From assembly GCF_009754945.1 (NCBI RefSeq), contig NZ_WPIN01000001.1:434001-498000 (forward strand): 64,000 nt of DNA, given 5' to 3'. The notes below the pieces were generated by a model. That model had not been told where the DNA came from. It saw only the letters and a list, made by a program, of their open reading frames with translations, and did not search any database. Positions 1 to 6,042 of the stretch are shown here, one piece after another. Each line of letters starts with the position of its first letter. The first letter of the stretch is position 1. The position numbers and the translations under genes were made by a program. The DNA is from Spirosoma arboris. Its GTDB lineage: Bacteria; Bacteroidota; Bacteroidia; Cytophagales; Spirosomataceae.

Positions 1-1
1 C

Positions 2-679
2 GTAGATGCTTCCATTTGGGATGGCATCTACGCCGATTTGGCATTAGATGCCTCCGTGTTGAAACCCGATTTTTCCCGTTTGGCGAACCACACGTCAATT
101 GAAGCTTATGCCGAAGATTTGTACGCCCGATTACAGACAGGACAGGTCGAGAACGTAATATTGGTCGGACATTCGATGGGAGGCTATCTGGCGCTGGCCT
201 TTGCCGAACGCCATCCGGAGATGGTTCGAGGTCTGGTTTTATATCATTCAACGGCCACTGCGGATGATGAAGCTCGGCGGGAAGTCCGTAGGCAGGTGAT
301 TGAAGGATTGAAAACGCAGGGTACTGCCCCGTTTATTCAGAAACAACTGCCTAAGATGGTTGCTCCTGATTATCCATCGGAGAAAACGCAGAACTTAGTG
401 GAACGCTTTCTGAACTTACCTGCCGATGCACTAATTGCCGGGATGGTAGCCATCGCCAATCGTCCCGACCGAACGCACGTTTTACGAGATGCTCAGTTTC
501 CCATTTTACTGGTGCTCGGTCGCCAGGATCAGCTTATACCTTACGAAAAAACGGCGCAATTAGCCAGCCTTTCTGATCGAATTAGCGTGGCAACTATTGA
601 GCAGGCTGGTCATTTGAGTATGATCGAGCAACCCGCCGAATCTAGTCAGGTACTTCGGTCATTTATGGGTCAACTCTGA
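2..679 (+). CDS. alpha/beta hydrolase (5' end cut by window)
   Basis: The reading frame is open back to the first bases of the window, so the true start lies outside it. The visible part has the nucleophile elbow GHSMG (serine codon at 173-175), preceded by a hydrophobic strand (VILV), and a C-terminal AGHLSMIEQP stretch whose histidine (codon at 611) fits the catalytic His. GRQDQLIP before it fits the strand carrying the acidic residue. This is the standard alpha/beta hydrolase fold of about 260 residues. The substrate cannot be told from sequence. A strong terminator follows at 705-728, so the gene is not part of the arg operon downstream. Confidence 0.85.
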   Translation, partial: VDASIWDGIYADLALDASVLKPDFSRLANHTSIEAYAEDLYARLQTGQVENVILVGHSMGGYLALAFAERHPEMVRGLVLYHSTATADDEARREVRRQVIEGLKTQGTAPFIQKQLPKMVAPDYPSEKTQNLVERFLNLPADALIAGMVAIANRPDRTHVLRDAQFPILLVLGRQDQLIPYEKTAQLASLSDRISVATIEQAGHLSMIEQPAESSQVLRSFMGQL

Positions 680-704
680 TTTTGACATTATGTACGTATA
701 AATC

Positions 705-728
705 AGGGAGCTTGTAGGCTCCCTTTTT
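705..728 (+). terminator. intrinsic terminator after the alpha/beta hydrolase
   Basis: A perfect 7-bp stem (AGGGAGC / GCTCCCT) with a 6-nt loop is followed by TTTT. It lies 25 bp after the stop codon and separates the hydrolase gene from argD. Confidence 0.85.
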
Positions 729-833
729 GTGTTTTAAGCCCATTTTCAACTGATTATCCGTAAACTTGCACCTCATTTATGGTCAGGCCCCGGATAATAT
801 ACATTAATCGGGGCATTTATAGCTTTAAAAAGA

Positions 834-1970
834 ATGGCAGAGCTGTTTAACGTTTACCCGCTATACGATATTGAACCTGTTCGCGCACAGGGCAGCTATC
901 TTTGGGATGTCAATGGCACCCGTTATTTAGACCTCTACGGCGGTCATGCCGTCATTTCGGTTGGGCATACGCATCCTCGGTATGTGCAGGCACTGACCGA
1001 TCAGTTGAACAAGATTTCCTTTTACTCGAATTCCGTCCGGATTCCGCAACAACAGGAACTGGCCGATAAACTGGGCGCACTTTCCGACCATCCTGACTAT
1101 TCGTTGTTTCTATGCAACTCAGGAGCTGAGGCTAACGAAAATGCGCTGAAACTGGCGTCGTTCCATAATGGGCGGACAAAGGTTGTTGCTTTCACCAAAT
1201 CATTTCACGGCCGCACCGCCGGGGCCGTTGCCGTTACCGATAATCCGGCCATTGTGGCTCCGGTCAATTATAATCAACACGTTAGCTTTTTGCCGTACAA
1301 TAACGTCGAAGCCGCTAAAGCAGGCATCACATCGGATACTTGCGCGGTTATTGTCGAAGGTATTCAAGGAGTTGGCGGTATTCAGGTAGCAACGGACGAA
1401 TTTCTGAAAGCCCTCCGTCAGCGTTGCGACGAGACAGGTGCTGTGCTCATTCTGGATGGAGTTCAGTGCGGCTATGGCCGATCGGGTAAGTTCTTTTCGC
1501 ACCAGTTCAGCGGTATCGAAGCCGACATTATCTCGATGGCGAAGGGTATGGGTAATGGCTTTCCTATCGGCGGAATTTTGATTTCACCCAAATTCAAAGC
1601 TAGCTACGGTCTGTTAGGTACTACGTTCGGCGGTAATCATTTGGCCTGTACGGCTGGGATTGCTGTTTTAGACATTATGAAGGACGAAGGCCTGATGGAA
1701 AATGCAACGCGTATGGGGACCTACCTCATGGACGGCATTCGGCAGATTGGTGGCTACAAAGAACTTCGCGGCCGCGGCCTGATGATTGGTATTGAATATG
1801 ATTTCCCAGTTGATTCATTGCGAAAAACACTTCTGTTCGAACACAAGCAGTTTACAGGTGTAGCCGGTAAAACCATCATTCGACTACTGCCTTCGCTGGC
1901 CATTGGCGTCGATGAAGCCGATATGTTCCTGGACGCACTGCGAGTGTGTCTAAACGCAACGGTTGTTTAA
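834..1970 (+). CDS. argD: acyl-ornithine aminotransferase (class III, PLP-dependent)
   Basis: Converts N-acyl-glutamate semialdehyde to N-acyl-ornithine in arginine synthesis, in the cytoplasm. The 378-residue protein has the class III aminotransferase layout: NSGAEANENALKLA (phosphate binding), FHGRTAGA, LDGVQCGYGRSG, and SMAKGMGNGFPIGG with Lys237 as the probable PLP lysine. It is followed by argF' and argB, which fixes the pathway. Because the carbamoyltransferase downstream looks succinyl-type, the natural substrate may be the N-succinyl rather than the N-acetyl derivative (inference). The usual EVQ(C/T)G motif reads GVQCG. The TAA stop is the first part of the repeat unit TAAACGCAAAG described at 1966-2431. 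Confidence 0.93.
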   Translation: MAELFNVYPLYDIEPVRAQGSYLWDVNGTRYLDLYGGHAVISVGHTHPRYVQALTDQLNKISFYSNSVRIPQQQELADKLGALSDHPDYSLFLCNSGAEANENALKLASFHNGRTKVVAFTKSFHGRTAGAVAVTDNPAIVAPVNYNQHVSFLPYNNVEAAKAGITSDTCAVIVEGIQGVGGIQVATDEFLKALRQRCDETGAVLILDGVQCGYGRSGKFFSHQFSGIEADIISMAKGMGNGFPIGGILISPKFKASYGLLGTTFGGNHLACTAGIAVLDIMKDEGLMENATRMGTYLMDGIRQIGGYKELRGRGLMIGIEYDFPVDSLRKTLLFEHKQFTGVAGKTIIRLLPSLAIGVDEADMFLDALRVCLNATVV

Positions 1971-2431
1971 ACGCAAAGGGCGCAAAGGCTCCGCAAAGTA
2001 CGCAACGCAATGACAGAAAATGAGTTATCACGAATTGTGTTTGATTGTGCCCTGAAAGTTCATAGAACGCTTGGTCCTGGGTTACTTGAGTCTGCTTATA
2101 AAGAATGCATGACCTATGAATTACTCAATGCAGATGTATATATTGAAAGGCAAAAAGCGCTCCCTATCATTTATGAGTCAATCAAATTAGATACGGGCTA
2201 CCGGGTTGACTTGATGATTGAACGAAAAGTGATAATTGAATTAAAAGCAGTCGAAGCACTAACTGACGTTCATCTGGCACAGATTATGACTTATTTACGT
2301 TTATCAGGATGCCGCTTGGGTTTGCTAATAAATTTCAATGTAACTCTACTAAAAAATGGTATGCGTCGTGTGGTTAATAATCTTTAATTTTTTTGCGCTC
2401 TTTGCGCTTCTCCTTGCGCCCCTTGCGTTTA
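1966..2431. repeat. inverted CGCAAAG repeats bracketing the GxxExxY gene
   Basis: The left end (1966-1985) reads TTTAAACGCAAAGGGCGCAA. The reverse complement of the right end (2415-2434) matches it at 19 of 20 positions. Inside each end further degenerate CGCAAAG units follow at about 8-11 bp spacing: CCGCAAAG and ACGCAACGC on the left, GCGCAAAG and GCGCAAAA on the right. The two ends enclose only the 125-codon GxxExxY gene. The left end overlaps the argD stop codon and the right end stops 4 bp before the argF' start codon. The unit resembles a small cassette inserted into the arg operon. Confidence 0.8.
2010..2387 (+). CDS. GxxExxY family protein, PD-(D/E)XK nuclease-like
   Basis: A 125-residue protein with the family signature G24-LL-E27-SA-Y30. 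It also carries the layout of a RecB/Cas4-type nuclease site: D67, then E77-L-K79 nine residues on, and Q90-xxx-Y94. All expected acidic and basic residues are present, so it looks intact. There is no signal peptide or membrane segment. From family knowledge, GxxExxY proteins belong to the PD-(D/E)XK superfamily; their role is not established. The gene sits between argD and argF' in the same direction, enclosed by inverted CGCAAAG repeats. It has no obvious link to arginine synthesis. A role in moving or processing those repeats is my inference. Confidence 0.88.
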   Translation: MTENELSRIVFDCALKVHRTLGPGLLESAYKECMTYELLNADVYIERQKALPIIYESIKLDTGYRVDLMIERKVIIELKAVEALTDVHLAQIMTYLRLSGCRLGLLINFNVTLLKNGMRRVVNNL

Positions 2432-2437
2432 AAATAA

Positions 2438-3400
2438 ATGACTAATTTTCTCTCTCTTGCCGACGTCAGCAATATTGACGCCCTTATCCAGTCTGGCCTC
2501 GATGCCAAAGCCAATCCTTTTGCCGATCAGCACCTCGGCAAAAACAAAACGATTGGCATGATTTTCTTTAATTCCAGCCTGCGGACGCGGATGAGCACTC
2601 AGAAAGCAGCGCAAAATCTCGGCATGAACGTGATGACGATGAACGTTGGCCAGGATAGCTGGGGGCTTGAAATGGAAGAAGGCGTATTGATGAATGGCGA
2701 CAAAGCAGAACATGTTCGCGAAGCGGCTGCCGTCATGGGGCGCTATTGTAACATTATCGGGATTCGAGCTTTTGCCGAACTTAAAGATCGTGACAAAGAC
2801 TATCGCGAACAGGTCATGCATCAGTTTGCGAAATATGCCCGAGTACCCATTGTTAATCTTGAATCGGCAACCCGCCACCCGTTGCAATCACTAGCCGATT
2901 GCATCACCATTGAAGAGGCCAAACTGAAATCTTCGCTAATACCAGCCCGACCAAAAGTTGTGCTAACCTGGTTGCCACATTTCAAGCCGTTGCCGCAAGC
3001 CGTTGCAAATTCGTTTTCCGAATGGATGAATGCACGTGACGTTGAGTTTGTTATAACGCATCCAGAAGGGTATGAGCTCGCTCCCGAATTTGTTGGAAAC
3101 GCCCGTGTGACACACAATCAGGACGAAGCATTTGAAGGTGCTGATTTCATTTACGGAAAAAACTGGTCGTCATATGCGCACTACGGACAAGTGCTCACGC
3201 AAGATTCTTCATGGGCAGTCACAATGGCCGACCTGCGTTTGACGAACAATGGAAAGTTCATGCACTGCCTACCCGTTCGACGTAATCTGAAAGTAGCTGA
3301 CGAGGTATTAGATAGCCCCCAATCGCTCGTCATTGAACAGGCTGCAAACCGCGAGTGGTCGGCGCAGGCTGTATTGAAGGAAATTTTAATAACAATGTAA
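2438..3400 (+). CDS. argF': N-acyl-ornithine carbamoyltransferase (probably N-succinylornithine type)
   Basis: Transfers the carbamoyl group to acylated ornithine in the variant arginine pathway of Bacteroidota and Xanthomonas. The 320-residue protein shows the family features: FFNSSLRTR (44-51, carbamoyl-phosphate loop with R49-T-R), HPLQ (147-150), and HCLPVRRN (276-283), where ordinary ornithine carbamoyltransferases have HCLP followed by other residues. At position 90, in MNGDKAEHV, it has Ala. From memory of the structural work, Glu here goes with N-acetylornithine and small residues such as Pro or Ala with N-succinylornithine, so succinyl specificity is likely. Its TAA stop codon starts the palindromic element at 3398-3481. 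Confidence 0.92.
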   Translation: MTNFLSLADVSNIDALIQSGLDAKANPFADQHLGKNKTIGMIFFNSSLRTRMSTQKAAQNLGMNVMTMNVGQDSWGLEMEEGVLMNGDKAEHVREAAAVMGRYCNIIGIRAFAELKDRDKDYREQVMHQFAKYARVPIVNLESATRHPLQSLADCITIEEAKLKSSLIPARPKVVLTWLPHFKPLPQAVANSFSEWMNARDVEFVITHPEGYELAPEFVGNARVTHNQDEAFEGADFIYGKNWSSYAHYGQVLTQDSSWAVTMADLRLTNNGKFMHCLPVRRNLKVADEVLDSPQSLVIEQAANREWSAQAVLKEILITM

Positions 3401-3481
3401 ACGCAGAGAAATAGAGAAAGCGCAGAGGTAACAGAGAATCCTCCGCGTTCTCTGCGTAAACCTCACGAATCTCTGCGTTTA
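3398..3481. repeat. CGCAGAG palindromic element between argF' and argB
   Basis: The ends are a perfect 11-bp inverted repeat, TAAACGCAGAG (3398-3408) and CTCTGCGTTTA (3471-3481). The interior holds further CGCAGAG units (GCGCAGAGG on the left, TTCTCTGCGT on the right). The element fills the whole gap: its first three bases are the argF' stop codon and it ends 3 bp before the argB ATG. The unit differs by one base from the CGCAAAG unit flanking the GxxExxY gene. Confidence 0.8.
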
Positions 3482-3484
3482 AGA

Positions 3485-4267
3485 ATGGATTCTTTAATTG
3501 TAATTAAGATTGGCGGGAATGTCATTGACGACCCAACTGCCCTGAAACGCTTTCTGACGGTCTTTGCTGGTTTAGCAGGGCCTAAACTACTGGTTCATGG
3601 TGGGGGGAAAGTAGCTACGCAGGTGGCGGATAAACTTGGTATTGAAACCACTATGGTCGAAGGACGACGCATTACTGATCAGCCTATGCTCGATGTGGTA
3701 ACGATGGTATATGGAGGCTTGGTCAACAAACAAATCGTAGCTAAACTCCAGGCGTTGGATATTAATGCAATTGGTTTGACGGGAGCTGATGCAGGTACGG
3801 TGCTGGCAAAAAAACGCCCGGTGAAAGATATTGATTATGGAATGGTTGGAGATATAGAGGAGGTTGATTCCGGTCAAATACAGTTTTTCCTGCGTCAGAG
3901 TTTAACGCCTGTCTTTGCGCCAATCACGTACAGTGCTGCCGGTGATTTATTAAACACCAATGCCGATACAATGGCTTCGGCAATTGCTGTCGATATGGTT
4001 AGGCACAATACTGTAACGCTGATTTATTGCTTTGAAAAAAAAGGCGTACTGAAAGATCCTACTGATGACAACAGTGTTATTAACGAGTTAACACCCGCTC
4101 TTTATGCTGACTATAAAGCTGCAGGAGCTATTAATAAAGGCATGATTCCAAAGCTGGACAATGCCTTTAAAGCGTTGGAAAATGGGGTGTCGAAAGTGAT
4201 TATTTGCCACGCTGATGAGTTAGCCAATGCTGTAAATCAAGGAGTTGGAACGACGTTGAAAAGCTAA
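3485..4267 (+). CDS. argB: acetylglutamate kinase
   Basis: Phosphorylates N-acetyl- (or N-succinyl-) glutamate, the second step of arginine synthesis. The 260-residue protein starts with the amino acid kinase strand VIKIGGNV, followed by VHGGGKV (residues 37-43) and the substrate-loop arginines in VEGRRITDQPMLDVV. It ends with KGMIPKLDNAFKALENGV, the usual ArgB C-terminal motif. Length is normal for the short, arginine-insensitive type. It is the last gene of the argD-argF'-argB set; a 30-bp inverted repeat starts on its stop codon. Confidence 0.95.
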   Translation: MDSLIVIKIGGNVIDDPTALKRFLTVFAGLAGPKLLVHGGGKVATQVADKLGIETTMVEGRRITDQPMLDVVTMVYGGLVNKQIVAKLQALDINAIGLTGADAGTVLAKKRPVKDIDYGMVGDIEEVDSGQIQFFLRQSLTPVFAPITYSAAGDLLNTNADTMASAIAVDMVRHNTVTLIYCFEKKGVLKDPTDDNSVINELTPALYADYKAAGAINKGMIPKLDNAFKALENGVSKVIICHADELANAVNQGVGTTLKS

Positions 4268-4347
4268 TTAAAGTAAGTGGAGTGAGTGAAGTAGGTAAAA
4301 CGGGTTATTGTTCCCACACCTATTTCACTCACTCCACCTACTTTAAT
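4267..4347. repeat. inverted repeat, GGAGTGAGTG family
   Basis: Two 30-nt arms (4267-4296 and 4318-4347) pair at 28 of 30 positions around a 21-nt loop. The core is AGTGGAGTGAGTGAA-type sequence. It lies between the convergent argB and NlpC/P60 genes and begins on the last base of the argB stop codon. There is no T-tract. A second member of this family is at 37989-38100. Confidence 0.85.
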
Positions 4348-4354
4348 CAATACC

Positions 4355-4909
4355 TTATTTCTCTGCTAACAAATGGGCAACACGTCTGACACCCATGAAT
4401 CGTCGTTGGTAATAGCTGGCATTTAGGTAATCATAACGAACACCACCATTCCAGGCAGAGTGAATGAATTTGACCTGATCGCCAATTACTTCGGTAATTA
4501 AACCGACATGGCCAATTCGGCTACCGCCTGAGCTATGGCCTTTAAATAGAATTAAGTCGCCGGGTTGGGCTGCTTCTTTATCAATAGCTTCACCTACACT
4601 GCCTTGAGCGGCACTTGAGTGCGGAAGTGAAATTCCAAATTTATTAAAACAGAAACGGGTAAATCCTGAGCAATCGAAGCCCCGAGTGGTTGTACCACCG
4701 GATCGGTAACGGACGGATAGATGCTCTTTGGCGTAATTGATGACATCGTTAACGAGCGGAATCTGCTCGTAGAAACTTGCCTTGTTTGAAGTTACGGTGG
4801 GTACGTCAGTTACGGCGGGTATGTCACTATGTACGGTGGGTACGGTTTGAGCTTGAACGATGCCAAACGAGACAGTACAAACTACTGCCAGGAGCATTTT
4901 TCTCATCAT
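4355..4909 (-). CDS. C40 family (NlpC/P60) peptidoglycan hydrolase
   Basis: A secreted or periplasmic cysteine peptidase that cleaves peptide stems of peptidoglycan. The 184-residue protein starts with a signal peptide (MMRKMLLAVVCTVSFGIVQAQ) and a Pro/Thr/Val-rich linker with repeated (T)VP(T/A)V units. The NlpC/P60 domain follows: RGFDCSGF with catalytic Cys80, IGHVGLIT with His134, and a polar third residue at His150 in FIHSAWNGG. Two Met codons lie in tandem at the start; the first is used here. The gene stands alone, convergent with argB. Confidence 0.92.
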   Translation of the reverse strand: MMRKMLLAVVCTVSFGIVQAQTVPTVHSDIPAVTDVPTVTSNKASFYEQIPLVNDVINYAKEHLSVRYRSGGTTTRGFDCSGFTRFCFNKFGISLPHSSAAQGSVGEAIDKEAAQPGDLILFKGHSSGGSRIGHVGLITEVIGDQVKFIHSAWNGGVRYDYLNASYYQRRFMGVRRVAHLLAEK

Positions 4910-5117
4910 AGAAGTAGGTCAAATCCAAGTTACGTTTATAAAAGTATCGTAATATGGGGAAACTACCTATCAGATGAGGAAAAATTTCCACATTTTGCCA
5001 AACTTTTTTTGTGCCAGAATTAGCAAGTAACTGACCGTAAAGTAATTAAGGAGTTAAATTTTGATATTTTTTTCAGAGTAGAATACATATAGCTAAAAAC
5101 TACTGCCGTAAAACAGA

Positions 5118-5162
5118 ATTGGCCTCATTAACAAGTAGAGCTTACTCATCAATAAGGCCAAT
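5118..5162 (-). terminator. terminator-like hairpin after the four-helix membrane protein
   Basis: A 12-bp inverted repeat with one mismatch (ATTGGCCTCATT at 5118-5129, AATAAGGCCAAT at 5151-5162). It lies 20 bp beyond the stop codon of the minus-strand gene at 5182-5616, and on that strand it is followed by a T-rich stretch. Confidence 0.6.
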
Positions 5163-5181
5163 CTATAAGATGCGCGAGGTA

Positions 5182-5616
5182 TCAGAACCAGTTTGCGCCA
5201 ATAATACGGAACGGCCAGGGTATAGAAGCCAAAATAAGCAAAAGCCCTAAGCCATAAAAAATACCGACTAATCGTTGTTTGGTCGTGGCGTCAGACGCAC
5301 GTTTGGAACGGGAGTAACCAATCGTAATCAGTACAATGGCAATTAACATACCCGTCGTGTGTTCGACATCATAGAATCGGTAAAAACTGTCACTCATCTT
5401 ACTAAAGTCAACCTTCGGACTGATGAAAAATAGGACTAGACCCAGTAGTAGTTGGGTGTGTACTGAAATCAGCGTGAACAGATATAATTTACGATTGCCA
5501 TCGGTGTAGCCGCTACGGCCCTGCCATTTACCAATAGCAGTGATAACAGCGACGATTAACAGAATAAGGGCTACCCAGCGAAGTCCCGAGTGAGCATGTA
5601 CTAATCCAGAATACAT
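5182..5616 (-). CDS. four-helix membrane protein, cytochrome b-like
   Basis: A 144-residue integral membrane protein with four hydrophobic segments (about residues 11-30, 45-65, 88-106 and 120-137). Histidines recur at segment ends: VHAHSGLRW (8, 10), SVHTQLLLG and VEHTTGM. This pattern fits a small di-heme cytochrome b-like fold, and homologues in Bacteroidota are often named cytochrome B; heme binding is not shown here. The DUF4286 gene starts divergently about 90 bp away. A terminator hairpin lies downstream. Its partner and substrate are unknown. Confidence 0.7.
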   Translation of the reverse strand: MYSGLVHAHSGLRWVALILLIVAVITAIGKWQGRSGYTDGNRKLYLFTLISVHTQLLLGLVLFFISPKVDFSKMSDSFYRFYDVEHTTGMLIAIVLITIGYSRSKRASDATTKQRLVGIFYGLGLLLILASIPWPFRIIGANWF

Positions 5617-5709
5617 AACTTGGTCAGTTTAACGGATAAATTGATTTCTCGAAGCAAAGAAACAACCAAACCGCCAACTTACCTTGTCGATTGCTTGTTT
5701 GTCTCCTAT

Positions 5710-6012
5710 ATGATTCTTTACAATACTACGTATAGCGTTTCTAATGAAGTTGCGAACGACTGGCTTCGCTGGATGAAACGATTTTTTCTGCCAGCCGCTA
5801 TGGCAACTGAACTCCCTGTGAGTCACCGGGTTTTACGCTTGCTGACTGAACTCGACAATGGTGGAACAACCTTCTCAATCCAACTCGATTTCGATACCCT
5901 GGATGCTTATACGACATACCAGGAAATCCATGCAGATGCACTGCGTCAACGTATTCAGCATCGATTTGGCAATCAGTTTGTTTCTTTCGATACTTTTCTT
6001 GAAGACGTTTAA
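5710..6012 (+). CDS. DUF4286 family protein
   Basis: A 100-residue cytoplasmic protein of the DUF4286 family, common in Bacteroidota and of unknown function. I start it at the ATG at 5710, giving MILYNTTYSVSNEVANDWLRWM, which matches the family's usual N-terminus; an in-frame extension back to 5620 encodes no family-like sequence. Typical features are the WLRWMKRFFLP segment and the later NGGTTFSIQLDF strand. The fold is probably ferredoxin-like (inference from the alternating pattern). It converges on the MMPL exporter with a 30-bp gap. Confidence 0.8.
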   Translation: MILYNTTYSVSNEVANDWLRWMKRFFLPAAMATELPVSHRVLRLLTELDNGGTTFSIQLDFDTLDAYTTYQEIHADALRQRIQHRFGNQFVSFDTFLEDV

Positions 6013-6042
6013 AAAGCGTGTAGACGGAATTGCTATTCTTCA

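Noticed and set aside
761..768. Possible -7 promoter element TAAACTTG before argD
   Set aside because: One mismatch from the consensus and no TTG at a proper distance upstream; too weak to annotate.
1200..1502. 100-codon minus-strand open frame inside argD
   Set aside because: It lies wholly antisense to a well-conserved gene, and its translation has no domain-like or signal features.
1966..2431. CRISPR-like reading of the repeated CGCAAAG units
   Set aside because: Units are only 7-8 bp, inverted between the two ends, without equal-length unique spacers or cas genes.
2429..2887. 152-codon minus-strand open frame opposite argF'
   Set aside because: Antisense to a gene with all catalytic motifs; the frame is open by chance from codon bias.
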